From positions 631,733 through 695,732 of the forward strand of contig NMRA01000002.1 in the NCBI GenBank assembly GCA_002633005.1: DNA of 64,000 bases, given 5' to 3'. The notes beneath the pieces were generated by a model that was not told the origin of the DNA, did not search any database, and saw only the letters and a list, made by a program, of their open reading frames with translations. Of the stretch, positions 22,971-37,353 are shown piece after piece. A program made the translations under genes and the position numbers. The stretch's first letter is position 1. Each line of letters starts with the position of its first letter. This DNA is from Phoronis australis. Taxonomy: Eukaryota > Phoronida > Phoronidae.

Positions 22971-25527
22971 TGGAGATAATCTGACCCGATCTAAGTACGA
23001 TAATACAAGACAGTGAATGCATAAATTCAAGTCGACCCTATGGTGAACTAAGCTCTGATACAGAATGGAGTTTATGTTCAGTTTGTTGTATGCCTTGAAA
23101 AAAGGGACGAATCCGAAATTACCTGTTTTATTCATATTTAAAATTTGCGTTTATAGTTTTTAACCTTTTATTTTCATAATTTGATTTAGTATTTTATTCT
23201 CCCTGTCTCTAAGAAAACATCAAGTGCACTGGGTTTCATTTAATCTTAGTCTATCTGAGATTTAATTGACAGTTCAGTTCAGCTCAATCACTAAATATAA
23301 AAGCTATATTTTCAAAAATCTAAAGCCAAGGTTACTGTCGTGAACATTGCCATTAGCATATAACGCAAGTTGTTCCTGGGGATTTTCGCATTTCCAAAAG
23401 TTTTGACTCAGTGATGCCAAATGTGTAGCTCACTATTATTTGTCCACAACGGAAGAGTGTATTAATCTTATTTTACCGAAGGAAAGTCTAAGACTATTTC
23501 CGTGCAATAGAGTCGAAATTTCAGTTGTCCAAGAATCTGAGCGAGGGTTAGCTTTCCGAATGGGCAGTCGGGTTTTCCGGAAAAAAACGAAAGGTAGACC
23601 CTTTCATGGAGGCTCCCTACAAAAGGTTTCCCTTTTCAAAGTCCTCTCTCTAAATGGGCGGTATCATAGTTTTCCAACTACATTCCCGTCAAACTGTAGC
23701 CGAGTACCCTTCGGGAAGAGGGTCTTGGCGTGTTCGATCACTGACTCCACGATATGAAAATATTACAATACATCCAAGAGACACAATACTTAATTGTTGC
23801 GTAATTACAAAGCACTGAACCGCACTCGTATATCGCCAGACGTTTGCATGAGCATTGATTTAACAGCAGGCTAATTTCAGTAGCCAGAAATATTGGCTTA
23901 TTAACACACGTACTAATAGAGTTGAAAGTAATTAAAGCATTTGTCAAATTTTACCAAGTGAGTACGGTCTTGTTGGCAGGTAATCTATATTGTATGGACA
24001 TAGTACGATCATGATTGCTCCAACATGTATTAGGTTAATCTTTTTTAAGGGAGTGGCCAATTATTTTTCACAGTTCTTTCATGTGAATTTCAGCGATGCT
24101 TCAATTCCATGCGGTCGATCGTAATGCTTCGTGTAGACGATATTTAAGTGAGGTAGCCTTTTTAGACGTATGTGCGGATTGTGTTGGAATCCGATTGTGA
24201 CACAAACTCTGTTTACCGTGAACATTAACCGAGTTTTCCGGGTGACGCTCATCGTTCCGCATTTACTTAATGTTCACGTATCATTTAACAACTCATAATC
24301 ATACAGACGCGTGTCCTAGACGAGTTTTCGCTATTCTGTATCACAGTACATTTGAACACGTTACACAGCTATGTAAAAACGCATCGTGTCTGAAAAGTTA
24401 ATGAGACGTCAGGTACAATCATCCTGTTTTTCATTTCTGTTCGATTCATTAAATGTTATACTCACATTACTCACGGTATGCCTGTCTAGCGTATTGTTTT
24501 ATTGAAATTAATATTGACAGAGGATGTCATGACAATTGAATATTTTCTCAATTGTTTTTATTGCGGACAATAAACGTTGATAATCATAAGCCCTGTGCAT
24601 TCCTCGAGGAAATAATAAAAGAAACTGAAATTATGTTTAATTAATGTAAAAAGTAGGATGGTATGACATCTGCCTGGTCATCGCACGTGTCTCTGACAAT
24701 GGATACAATACACGTACATTATGAGGAACCACAAAATGAAATCCTTAAGGAAATAAAACGAATAAACATCGTTTTAGGTACAACGAATGTCACAGTTGAA
24801 TACCCTCGTATTCAATGTCATTGGGCAGTCATGCATTGGATAGAAAATCAACATCTGCCGGACAATACTTAATGCCCGAACAAAGGTCATAGACGAGGAA
24901 GTGTGGACTGAGGGGTAAACTTGTTGATGCGCAATCAGTGAACGAACTAAACCGAATTGTGAAATCAAGATTGATCAGATTAGTTGCACGGCTGGAGACG
25001 AATTCGGAATTTCAAAAGAGGAAATCACTGCGTTATCTTGTGTCAACACGCCATTGCTTTCAATAAATTAAAGGTGTATTTCGCCGTGTTTAACGGACTT
25101 AAAACGAAAATCGCATTTCATTCTCATAAAATAGATCTCATGATGTCCCCTACCGTGATAGGATTTTATTTTTGTAACCAACTAAAGTCACAGACAAGGC
25201 GTATATGCGCCATTTTTTAATTCACAATTGTAGCGATGGCTAACCCCAATAAATTCTGAAGCGTTTTCTTGATTTGTCGACGACTTCGATATTCTTGTTG
25301 GTAACAGAATTAGAATCCTTTTAGAATAAAGAATATTTCTATGGCTAGAGCTTTAAAATAACACATATTTGTGCCGGGCAAAATGACTTCTCGAGTAATC
25401 CAGTACCTGAAGGTTACGTGATTCAACAGAGAAGTGGGCGGTCATTGGCCTCGCGAAAATAAAAGCGAAATAAAATTACATTCGTGTGAAGAAATGGAGG
25501 TGTTTTTGTTGAAAAATCTTCAAACCA
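22971..25527. other. Intergenic, no gene seen
   Basis: A 105-codon ORF at 23440-23757 is basic and has no recognised domain. The rest is AT-rich. Confidence 0.4.
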
Positions 25528-25724
25528 CTGGTGAAGTATATTTCAGCGAATGGCTTGCAGACAACGGCTAGAATTGGTGATTTCACATGAAATAAAAAAA
25601 CAACAACATATCTTGTTGTTTTATGGCTCTTGTCAAAGCTATTAACTTCAGGTCGAGAAGTCTGTCCCATCTAAAAAATCTCCAAAGTACGTTTTAGGCC
25701 GTAAAAACCGATTGTGTATCTTTA
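25528..25724 (+). repeat. Dispersed repeat family R1, copy C
   Basis: Shares TTTCAGCGAATGGCTTGCAG, ACAACGGCTAGAATTGG, TCTTGTTGTTTTATGGCTC, GTCAAAGCTATTAACTTC, AGAAGTCTGTCCCATC and TAGGCCGTAAAAACCGAT, in order, with the other copies. Confidence 0.7.
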
Positions 25725-28700
25725 AACCCGGGCGCAAGACCACCCAACCTTGTTAACGATTGGATTACAAAATTCAATCATGTCGCGTCAAATTTGAATT
25801 TATAAAAAGCTTATTATCACAGGATTTTCAAGTTTCAAATCGAGTGTCGTGTAAAGCTAATTGGCCTTGAGTTCGAGTCTCTTGCGACCTAAGAATGTCA
25901 CATTTGCTGAAGTAAGCTATACTATTTCGGGAACCGATTTGTCCTGTTTAATGCATTGTAAAGATATGTAGCTGGAGCTTTCCAATACCACCCACATTCA
26001 CTAATGATATGATTTCTGGGTAAATAAATGTATTAAAAATGGGACTAGTTATACCTAAAAATAATACAATCATCAAATTTCGTTTTTAAATCTTGAAATT
26101 ATTCTAAATGCTCTAACGTATTTTGTGGCATGATATCGAGCCTGGCTCATAACACGTTCGAATGAATCTCATTCGTGTACCCCAGGTGCATTAACACAGT
26201 TACCTTATTAAAAAAGAATTGCGCATCTCCTTTTCGTCAAGTTCTCATTACAGATTCACCGCTGGGTCAACAAATACGACGCATTAAGAACATTAACGAA
26301 TTAAGATTCAAATAATATAAAAGCTCGATTAATAAAAGTGCCCTCTAGTGGGTGGATCAAATAACCCCCAGGGCCCGATACGTTACAAGCTAGTGCCATT
26401 CATGATACGTTTTTGACCACAAATGATCAAACGTAATCTGAACAAATGGACTTTGTTGCTGCTTTAAGGCAAAGCAGAACAAAAAGCGGTCGTGATAGGT
26501 CTGAGTTCCTTAAAAAAACATCAAACGAATTGCCCTTAATTCCATTACAGGTTATTGTCAAACAGTATCTCTGTCTCTGTTGTTTGTCCTGTGTTCACTT
26601 TAAATCGTGTTATGAAGTAATTAAATTTCTTAGCTGCCTTTCATCTAAGGCCAGGTGACTGACACACATTTTTCAGGTCGATGGGATGATTCTTGTGCAC
26701 GGTTACATGTAGGATCAATGTTAGGGACAGGCCAATCCCCTATTGAGATATAGTTAAGATAGGGTTCTCGCTGCTAGATTTGAATGGGGGTGATACTTGC
26801 TCATGCCTTGTAGCATCCGGGTCATTGCCAACGAATACACGCGAGAAGCCTACCACATTGCCGATAGCGAGGTAGTTGTATGGAAGTTGATGCTTGACTT
26901 TCGTAAACAATCCGGCCGAACGGAGAATCATGGGTTGCAAATTGCAATATTGATCAGATGCAGCCTACTTGCGAACGTTGCCAGTAAACAACAAAACAAC
27001 CAATTAACCTGGGAAGGTATTGCCAGATTCATTTCTCGCATTAATAATTGAGTGTGAGCGTGAGCAATCTTATTTTGCCATTCTTCCGGAGATGCGGAGT
27101 GGACACCATGTGTAAGCGGTCACTTGATCGCTCTAACACAGAATCTCGACTTGGACTGGACTGAAGTTTTTTTCAAGGTGGTTTGGCAGGACTCCGTAAA
27201 GAGGCTTTTGGCGTTTCATTGACACCGAATCGCACCGTCAATAAAATTAGCCGAAACCTATCTCTTAATATGACATCCAATTTTTCAAATTCAACAAAAT
27301 CAGCAAAGGATATTTGCTACGCAGTAGCTTTAATACGTTTCGGGTAAATCAAAACCTATTTGATTCACTGAACTAGTAAACATGGGCGGCGCAGCACTGA
27401 AAAAGTGAGGGGCTATAGTCCCCCAGCCCCCTTTGGTGCACTGCTCATGGTAAAGGAAAATCAAATAGTATCCTTAGGCCTAACAAGCTATAGACAGGTT
27501 CGCATTAAGGAAAATTTATGGGGTGAGTGCCCAAACATATTCTGCTCTCGGATGTCTAATCTCTGTCAAATTGCCCTTCCTGTCGTCACAAATTTGCTGC
27601 CCACATTTGTCCTAAACTGCAAACTGTGGACATCTCTGTTTAATTTGGGTCCTGAGGTAGCCAAGCTTTTTGATTACGTTGTAGGTTTGTGAACAGTGAA
27701 CACTCACTGGCACGTGTAAAATTAAATTCTTGAAGTCCAGTTGCTAGCCCCGGTTTCTGCACCTTGAAGAGGAACCAGAACTGTGATTGCTGACTTCCCA
27801 AGTTACGTCTCATGGCTGGTATTTATTACATATCTGACTCAAATCTCGCGCCATCGCCACCTCACCTATGCTGGACTCTGGTCGTACCTCGGGAATGCTG
27901 AATCGACTGCACCTACAGGCTATTCAGGGATGCGTTTCGTAAGGCAGGTTTCGTGAAAGGTTGGCTGAATCCTGCAAAATCACGCAAGTGAAAGGTGAGC
28001 GTTTCGCGAGTAAGATCGAGAACTTGATAGTGCAGACCTCCAAACAGCCGCCAATATTTGAAGCTGGAATGTTGAATTATGGGAGAGCATTTCCTGTCCT
28101 GTTCCATATGGGTGGCACACTACAGTTATTACAGGGTTTTGGCTGCCGACGCACACCTAAATGGAGATGAGTCCTTTCCTCACGTCCGATGAGTCTGAAA
28201 GCAGAGGTATCAAATTGTGGTATGAAGACTAGTTCTAGATGGGCTTTAAAACAAGCTGCAATCATTTTTGAGACTGGACTGCTGTATATAGGTATTTTAC
28301 ATGGATGCAGGCTGTGATTTTGCGAGTGACGGAAGATAGGCCTTCCCACAAAACAATGCAATTGTCGTAAGCACTCACTGCGTGGTGCATGTGGCATATA
28401 CGCATCCAAAAGTAATTCAGTAATCCACTGTTGTCGTTTCCATCTATGTTCTGAAATTCATTAAAACTTGTGAGAAGTCGAGATAGTGCCTAATATCTTT
28501 TTAATTGCATTGAGTTGAGGAAGTCGGTTTGTCACGCGCCGCCAGATGGTTTCAAGCTTGACACGTGGATTTTGTCTTGTTAGCCGCTTCAAAGACCGGC
28601 CTATCAATTACACGGACTTAACAAACAGTACCCGTGTCACGCGACAGCAATTTCTTTAGAACCGACAAGAGACCATGCTCGGGGTCAATTCAGAGGTAAA

Positions 28701-28951
28701 TCTCTTTAAGGAGTCGCACTTTATAGTTGTCTTCATATTTTGAGAGTTTGTCGGAGATCAATATCATGTTTTCGTTTTAGATATTCCTAATAAACTATAT
28801 TGGACCTTGTAAGACCAATGGTAAAAACAATACAGACCAACGCGACAACTTTAATTGCAGTCGGTTTCGAATAAAGCCAACACCGTACCGTAACATTATC
28901 CTCAGTGGGGTGCATGTGTGCTTCATAAGCCAACACTAGCGCATTATCTTA
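25725..28951. other. Intergenic, no gene seen
   Basis: GGCCTTGAGTTCGAGTCTC near 25862 resembles an isolated tRNA B box. ORFs at 26797-27051 and 28077-28409 have ordinary composition but no domains. C/G-rich inverted motifs lie near 27400-27430. Confidence 0.4.
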
Positions 28952-29150
28952 CTAAGTTCCGGTAAGATTACCTCCACATGTAATCACATGCGGTATTTTT
29001 TTTGCAACGAAGCATGCTATTATCTTGTAATACCGAGCATCAAAAGCAATGTCAAACGACCATTTCAGTCTGCTTTTGATCACTTCTTCTTTTTCCTTTC
29101 TCCAAAATTGTCCCTTTGCCGAACTCTTTTTAAGTGAACTCACGAAATGT
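28952..29150 (-). repeat. Coding-like fragment family R3, copy 2
   Basis: The frame reads LKKSSAKGQFWRKEKEEVIK followed by SRLKWSFDIAFDARYYK. It aligns with copy 1 (opposite strand) in the DARYYK half and with copy 3 in the KNSSAKG half, giving an overlapping consensus of about 60 residues. It ends soon after. Confidence 0.5.
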
Positions 29151-30224
29151 TGTGGATTTCAACATGATGTTTGGGAGTTCTAGGTGAGGTTGCTGTGCGT
29201 GAACTTGGAATTTTGCTGAATCTCAAGATCGCGTATGCGTGAACTTGGAATACACGAGGAAACTCCCCCTTGACTAATATAGGAGCCACGCTCTCCGGCC
29301 GCCTTTCGGCGAGGCCCTCTATATTAATATAGGGGCCTCGCTTTTGAGGCCCGAAATTCAATTTTTTGCCTATGTCATTTTAATAAGAATAAGTCATTTT
29401 AAATAATAAGCTGTTAAATTTTGTGATCTTTTCTGCAAATTCCCGCACTGGAGAAGGTGAATAACACTGTATCAAAAGTTGGGAGACGGTACTTTCGCCA
29501 AGAATTGTCAAGTTAAAAGATATTTTTGAGAAGCTCTAGCGTTCCATGCCTCTTTAAAAGTGCACTCCTTGATGTGTTGATTGGAGCAATGGGCTTAGAT
29601 AAAGAATCTAGCTTATTGACTGGAGCTACGTCGGTGGATGAGTTTGAACAGCTATAAACCATGTGTAGGTCTAGGCCTCAACATTGTTTGACATTGCATC
29701 CCATGCGCTCCATTAAAACCACTGTTTAGTGTAAAATGGAGATTAGCGAAGCTTAATTTTGCGCTTATTCGAAAAATTAGCTGCGGTCACCGCTGGTGAA
29801 ATGACCTAGGTCTGGAAAATGAAGTCAATTGGATACGCTCAAAGAATACCGAGTAGTGCGGCGCTAGTAAATTTACGTGGGGTGTTACGAGTTTGTGATT
29901 GTACGTTTACTCTAATCGAATAAATAGCGAAACAGTGCCAAATGCTCACGTCTCTAGTTGAAAGCACTTCAGATAAGCCTGGTGAGCTAATGGGTTCGCC
30001 CTAAATTTACGAATGAAGATCCTGCATAGAGTTGTAACTATTGTTTCACACATTTATTGTTCATAAAGTTGATTGTTTTAACAATTAATTGTAACATTTA
30101 ACATTGAAAAGTAAGCATAGTTTGGTGAAAAGAAGGAGATTCGTGGACGGAATGAAATCTCTTTGAGGTTATATGCGACCTAGCTTATCTATAATTATTC
30201 CAAATATCTACAAAATTATGAATT
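29151..30224. other. Intergenic, no gene seen
   Basis: A short internal duplication (GCGTGAACTTGGAAT twice near 29200-29250) and a pair of AATATAGGRGCC motifs near 29277 and 29327; otherwise unremarkable. Confidence 0.4.
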
Positions 30225-30655
30225 TTTACTCAGTAAAAGGGTGTATTTTCTGAAAGTAGAAAGCCTGTAGAATTTGATGTTTGCTTGATATCAATCTGTC
30301 ATTAGATCACGTGACCATGTCTTTTTAGTAGAACTTAGCAAAAAAGAAAAGTACATTGATAGCAAAAGCAACAGTATCTATAACATAAGCAAATTTTCTT
30401 TGACATAAATGTACTAGATGGAATTTCAAAAATGCTATTGCAGTTTTCTGAATTATCACTGTGTTTTGGTTTTATTCATCTCTTGAGCCCTTTCATAGAA
30501 ATCACAAAAGTTCCGTCGTATGCAAAAGTGGAACATTTTCAAGACAATTCCTAAGGGGGGGGGGGGGGGNGGGTTGGAGAACGTTGCATAAACCCTAGTA
30601 TTCGAAAGTTTCATATGAATCCGGCCAGTCGACTCTGAGATATGATTTACCGTAG
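30225..30655 (+). repeat. Dispersed repeat family R2, copy with poly-G run
   Basis: Blocks TGTATTTTCTGAAAGTAGAA, GATCACGTGACCATGTC, AAAGTACATTGATAGCAAAA, TTGCAGTTTTCTGAATTATC and GAAAGTTTCATATGAATCCG match the copy at 6405-6820. A G-run at 30555-30573 contains the only undetermined base (30570). Confidence 0.65.
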
Positions 30656-33600
30656 TTAGCCAAATTGGAACATTTTCCAAGGTTCCTTCATAACGTCAGG
30701 TCTGAGGTCTCACTGAGTTTTGGCTATTGGTATATTACCCAATGCTCCTTCTTGTGTGACGAACTTGGACTTCACAAGATACACCGAGGCAACGATTTAC
30801 GCATTCATGGAATATCTAATCACGACTTGAATAAGATTGACGTAGTTAATTAGTATATATAATATACATGGTAAGCAACCGGACGTGTGGATGACGTAAA
30901 ACTGTCTTGAAAATAACTTTACATCAACCAACAGTTTTAAAGATCGGGTAAACCGTGATCACAAAAGACAACACCAAATCCTTCAGTACTTGAACGCCGA
31001 CAACAACGGATGGTATTTTACAATGATTTCGCAAAAATTCAACCGAGGGCTTTCTTTCTCCTCGCCCCCAGATCTCAGCATGCGCATTAGGAGTAGTGCT
31101 GGGTAACAAGGGAAAGATGCCCTAAAAGTTGTCTGTGAACATGTATCGGTTATATACTGCGTTCGAGTACTGGCGGAGGATGTGCTTGTGGTCCTCGTAA
31201 TCACGAGATACCCGATCTTGATGTCTCTTGAACAAGACAATTTTTTACTGGCACTACACTGTGACTGCAGCTGCTTATCATTCTATTCAAATCGTAATGT
31301 GCGAATGTACTGTTGTACTGGACGAACATCGTCACGGTTGTTGACTGGACCAAGTACTTGTGAAAATATTAACATACGATGACAAAGATCCTGTTTCAAA
31401 ATAACTTCTATATGAATCCATATGGTGATACGATTTCACAATGCTTTATATGCGTTTGTGTGCGGCGCCTACGTTAGTCTGGAAAAGATTTCAGGAGCCT
31501 GAGGAACACATTTTAACAACATCGTCTGGGCAAGCCATTAATGTCATGAAATTGTCTAAAAACTCTTAAAAAAGACTAATGTAATATGTAATATTGTCTA
31601 TATAGGCTTGTATAGGTTTCATGTTGTATGTCAGGAGACAGTAACTCAAATGTACACCATGTACAGATGCAAGGAAAGATCCAAACATGAACATGCTTAG
31701 ATTATTACCGTACGCAGAGGCTAGACGGCTCCGATCTATTCTGGCTCATGATTCGTAACAGAAATGACGACGAGTAACTTGCCAACGAAGGCTGGACCTG
31801 TCTTTATCCTGAGTGTTTGTGCTATCAAACTTCTACTCTATGCGTATGTCTCCTGGTGGTCCGCCAGCCTGCTTGTCAGTCCTTATGTCTGTGAATATTT
31901 CTTAGGCAGATTTATAATAGGTGTTAAACCCTTGAGTCAGGTTTCTAACTCCTCATCTCGGTTTTAACTATACATTAATAAAGCACAAAAATAGTTCCAG
32001 GTGATCAGTACAATGGTCCCACATGCGAGGCCTGCGCACGCCTGGTACAACGTGTACCAGACCGACTGCAACTGTTTTTTATAGTAGGTGTTGGCAAGAG
32101 GCTTACCTCCGGACGACACACAACCAAAAAACAAAATGGCCGCCGATTTGGCGTTCAAAATTTTTAGGGGCACCACAAACACTTTTCCTTCCAAAATTAC
32201 AGTTGCTCCAGTTCACAGCATCTGAGACCAGTCAGGTGATATTTCTTCCAGAATTTCCCTAATTGATCACTTCTGTTTAAGGTGTGTATGCCAAACTGAT
32301 TGTCCACTTGCCTGTTAACGTAATTTTCTTTATGGTATTCTGTTTTTATTAAACGTTGTATGTCGATATTGACAGCACGTCTGCTGAGGAAGTTGTCTCT
32401 GACTGTCGTTTTGTCTGCCCTTTGTATACTCTTCATAGCAGTGTTCTTTTCTAAGAGTAATTATTCCATTTACTGGAAAGGCCCCAACTGTCCACTGGCT
32501 AAGTTCGCATGCCTCAGAGAAGCCAAATTCACCGAGGCGTGAGATACTATGAAACAGCGTTCACATTGCTCCGATATGCTTCCTGATCTGACTGGTGAAT
32601 CCGTCGCCGCCTAAAAAATCACATGTGAACGCTCGTCAGACGAATAATCTATCAACGTTCTTATCGTCCAGCCTTAAATCAGCCGGCAGATCAGTCCATC
32701 TTATCATGATAAACCTACACGATTTGTGGTTGGGCTCTGCCCCCCATAGTGATCACAAGTTGTTGGAGACTGTATTAAGCATTTTGTACATAAAAATTAT
32801 GTAAGACAGCTGATAGAACGCTTTGTTTAAGAGTCTAATCTGAGCCCGAATTTTAGAATTTTCTGTTGTACTTTTGTACGAACTCAAGAAAAGTGTCTAT
32901 TATTCTATGTTGAAGTACATAATGGCTTGCGAGAAAAGCTTTCTAATCCTAGTTTGCACTTGATGACCCCTGCATGGAGGATAAAAGCTCGAGTCTAAAC
33001 TCGAATTTTCGAGTTTTTACTCGGGATCTCAAGTTTTACTCGAATTTGAGCTCGAATCTGCTGGCTATCAAGTGAGAACTTGAACTATGAACTCACACGT
33101 ATAAATCATGATGTATTCGAGTACAGAATAATAGAAATTTGTCTTCACTTCGCTCCAAAGTAGAATAGAAAATGATAAAAAATAATGTCAAGTTAGATTT
33201 CGATTGAAGCCGTATCCCCCGGGCCCAACCTTCAGGCCAGACGTCCCACTTGCCTTTTTTATAAAATTCCACGTATGAGCCCAGTGTCTGACTTAGTAAT
33301 TTTGTGCATACATAATTGCACCAAGACCTACATTACAAAGTTTAGCCACTAATTTGCGTACCCCGTCGCCCTGTATAACGCCTAATTGCGTTATCTGTGC
33401 GACTTCAAATGTAAATTATGGATTATTAGAGTAGCAAATCGTTGATTTAGAATCTCAAAGGGAATGTGAAACAAACAATAATGTCTAACACGGAATTGAT
33501 TTCAGAATCGTATGTCGACTTTAGCGAGACGGTTGTAATTACTATTGCTTTTTGGTGGACTTGATTAGAACCATCGACATTTTACGATTTGCGATATGTG

Positions 33601-35299
33601 GTCATTCGTCACTGAGTCACCTATTAGCTGGAACTGAGGAGTATTTAGGGCTCTTTTTCATCACTTTGTTAGATTCTGCTTTGGAACGCCATCACCTACG
33701 ACTCAAATCAGTACCAGCTAGATTAAAGTGTCTCGGGGCTCTTAATCTGTAAAACATTTTGTAGCCCTAATTTAATCTGACTCTCACAATTTTTCACCCC
33801 CAACAACCGATCACCTCAATCACGAATCTCTATCCATCGTGACTACAATTTCAAGCTGCATAGTCATAACTATACCCTACTGGCGGTGGATCTATGAGGT
33901 CGCAAGGGGAAAGGCAATCACAATCTTCCAAGGCAAAATGCACTTAGTCCTTCAAAAGGGGATCTTTGGTATATCCATACGTAGGGAGCAGACCCCCTGG
34001 TCTACCCTAAATAAGCTTATGTAACCTCTCCGGCACCTTAACTCCCCCAATCGCCACAGTTATCATTCCCTGTCGATACCTTTCCGAGGTGCCTCCTTGA
34101 GTACTCCTCAGGGCCTACTTAGCTTAATGGATAATCTGGCATTGGCTCAAAAATCTTTTGATAATTTTTTCCAGACGAAGAGAAAACCACTGGAATGTCA
34201 TGAACCCAATCTTGCCAACAGGCGTACCGTGGTCTGTTTGAAGTCAGGCCAATATCAGACGATATGCCTAAATAGCACATGTTCTAAAAACAGCCGCAAT
34301 CTACTTTGTGTGTGCGTGCGTCAACAACAAAATCCATTAAAACTGTTGATTTCTCTGTTACTCCTGTTTTCGCGATTCAGTGTCTATCTGTTGAAAACCC
34401 CTGAATACCATTGAACGCCGTCAAACGCCTTAGCATTCTTGTCACAGACGACAATCATGCTTCCGCATAGCACAGCGGTTGTATATGTTGCATCCTGAAA
34501 CACTGGCACTTGTGAAGGGGGAGGGTGGTTATGCACAAAGTTGTAATTACGTTCTGCGGCGTAGGCCTGCCCTTTGTAAGGCTCCGTCCGTACCCATGAA
34601 AGATATGAAGCTGTGCGCAGATCTGCGTGTAATCCCATTCATTGGCTGGCATGGGTCGTAGAGTAGTTTACTCATTGCGTAGACATCACTGTGTGGTGTA
34701 CACTTAAGTAGTGTTACGTAGACTTGAGTAGATTTGTGAATAATAGCGCAAAATGTGCACATTCTGCATCCAGTCTACGTCGAAAGTAAGCAAAAAAATT
34801 AATCATGCCTAATTTTTGGCGTCCATTTAGGATTCTCGTTTTCATGTCTCGTAGACTAGTGTTGGCACAACGTAGACATTTGCATGTGCCTTATTGGGGA
34901 CAATCTGATCGAGGTATGTACCAGACTGCTATATTCTTACTGGTGTCACGCGTGTCCAGGGCTCATACAACACGGCACGTGTACCCAGAGAAATGAGCCC
35001 CTCCCATTACGCGCGCCTTCTTTGTAATTTGAGTTGACCACAAAGCTGTCGACCATACTAAAATCGTAGGTTTGCCCGGTGCGCTATTAGCTGTCAACCA
35101 TTCTCGAGTACTTTAATGATAGCTGTCAAATCTTCCATTGACAGCGAAAAGTATTTTAAGTTTTAGTAAAAGTAAAGGCGTTATTGATTAACTTTGGCTT
35201 GCTTAGGCGGACCCAAAACCGGTGGGAGGTTGCGTTCGTACCCGTCGCACACCCTTCAGTACGGGCATGAATATCGGACATAAAAATCAACGACAAGCA
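30656..35299. other. Intergenic, no gene seen
   Basis: About 4.6 kb without a supported exon. Near 32985-33060 CTCGA/TCGAG motifs recur in short order, a local low-complexity patch. Confidence 0.4.
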
Positions 35300-35420
35300 G
35301 CAGTTTCTGATTTTGATAACTTCCTCCTCTGCTTCTCTTTCTCGAAAATTCCCCTTTGCCGAACTATTTTTGAGTGTCTCACGAAATGTCGTCGATTTCC
35401 TCGACATGCTGACAGTTCTT
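35290..35420 (-). repeat. Coding-like fragment family R3, copy 3
   Basis: The minus frame reads SRKSTTFRETLKNSSAKG then NFREREAEEEVIKI. It matches copy 2 in the KSSAKG...EEVIK segment and copy 1 in FREREPEE. At DNA level CCCTTTGCCGAACT and TCACGAAATG are shared with 29110-29150. Confidence 0.5.
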
Positions 35421-36924
35421 CAAGTTGGAGAGCTGACTAATCGTGAACGAGACGGTCTCGCCACCTGGTGACTAATGGCGAAGGGCACTAAGCTTAGCGT
35501 ACTAATGCCGCGCTATGCATCTCGACGCAAGCACTGTGTGAAATCATCGAGATATTAAAAACATTTATATGCTGTTTGTACACAGTCTTAAAAACGCCAC
35601 AGCTAATTTTGGTTAGAAACTGTTAGCGTAAACAATTCTACTCATACTAGTGTTACGATTTGAAAGTCGTGCTGTTTGGGAATACCCAAATGATGCACTT
35701 CAAGTTAACCAAGCACCGAGGTTTTGTTTTAGCGATAAAGAAATTCAGAGAGTAGTGTTATTTTTCACGTGGAATACCATTCCAAACAGGAAACAGTGGG
35801 GTGTAATGGTAACGAACTTTGAGATAAGGCTGGTAGAAAACTTAATCTGTGATTTGAAGGAGACGGATAGTGTAGCGCTCACGACGAGTGTTTAAAATAG
35901 TGTGACCAGAGCAGGGACCAGTTGAAGAAGCATGTAAAAAGTAAGTCTTTCACGAGCGGTCAAGCTCATTGAGCCGGTTAAACTCAGGTTTCAGTAGCGT
36001 GATCAGATTTAGTCTTATAAAGCTGCCTTTTGTGCTGCTCAGGTGGTTGAAAACGATAATCGAACCGTTCGATGGACTTTCACTCTCGAGATCGACCTCA
36101 TAAGATTTTTTAAGTGATAGAATTCCTTTTTCGTCACCAACAAGAACATCAAAACCATCAGCGACTCGAGAAAAACGCACGTGACTTGAGTTCCGAGTCA
36201 TTCGGCAAAAAATTCAAGATCAGATGAGCGCTGAAGTGTTTTTAAATCTTAAAGCGTTAAGGATTCAACCCAACAAGGGCGACGTACAACATTAAATATC
36301 CCTCAATGGCTAGACGTAAAACCACCTCAGAACCGAATCACCGGCGTTAAATATTTGAAATATCCTTTCTCTCTCATCGAAACCGCCTCCGGTTTGGGCT
36401 CTTCCCCTGTTCACCGTCAAATTGCCAGTATAACTTTCATTTTATACGTGTATTATTCATGGCTGACGAATCATAGAGAAATACAATAAAAAGTCTTACT
36501 AGAACAGTGGATATCCTAAAAATGTTGCACATTTGGAGTTATTGATTGCGTTAGTTAATTTGATGCAAAGAGGTGACATATTTGTATTTAGAGAAACCGT
36601 GAAACGATTTGTACGACCGACCAGTATTAATCTTTGTCGACAAGTCGAAAACGTCAATCCAAAACAGAAAGAAATTAAAAAGTCCGAACCTACTCCGTGT
36701 GGTAGTGATAGCTATAGCAAATATGCATAGTTTAAAGTGACATTGTCGGCGAGAATTTTTTCTGAGATGAGCCCCTGAGCGGAACCAAACCTGAAATTCT
36801 CGCGTCGCAACCAACCGTTCCAATAGCTCAGGTAGTAACCAGAAATGTGTACCTAGAAAATTTCTTGGTAGTATAAGGTTTTTCGGTTGTTTTATGGCTT
36901 GGTCTTCCACTCGCTGTATGTCGG
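35421..36924. other. Intergenic, no gene seen
   Basis: No recognised repeat or domain-bearing ORF. Confidence 0.4.
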
Positions 36925-37130
36925 AGTAGTATGATTATTGAAGTGGTAAAAATACCTGTCACCTGGCAGCCAACGGCGATAATTAGCGATTGATAATAAA
37001 AAACGCAACAGATAATATTGGTTATGGCTGAGGTCAAAGGTCACACTTTCAAAAAGTCTAACCTATTCAGCTATGACCCCCAAAATGCGTTTTTCGAAGG
37101 CAAAAACGATAAGGTCTCTTTAAAACAGCA
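36925..37130 (+). repeat. Dispersed repeat family R1, copy D
   Basis: Shares CAACGGCGATAATT, GGTCAAAGGTCACACTTTC, AAAAGTCTAACCTATTCAGC, AAAATGCGTTTTTCGAAGGC and ATAAGGTCTCTTTAAA with the other copies, in the same order. The middle part is more diverged than in copies A and E. Confidence 0.6.
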
Positions 37131-37287
37131 GTATAGTCACTTTCATATATTTTTCTTCAATAAGTGGAATTCTAGCGTGTCTGCGAGATCACGTAACAGT
37201 CTGCAGGCGTGGCTTCGCTAGTTTGCAATTTGACATCGCATACTATGTATTGAATCTGGAGTTGTTAATAGTGTTATGGATTAGTGA

Positions 37288-37353
37288 ATTTCATTACCAC
37301 TCCAACGAGTTAATACCAAAATTTCATTACCACTCCAACGAGTTAATACCAAG
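37288..37353. repeat. Two-copy tandem repeat, 33-bp unit
   Basis: ATTTCATTACCACTCCAACG begins at 37288 and again at 37321; both units continue AGTTAATACCAA, exact over at least 31 bases. Confidence 0.9.
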
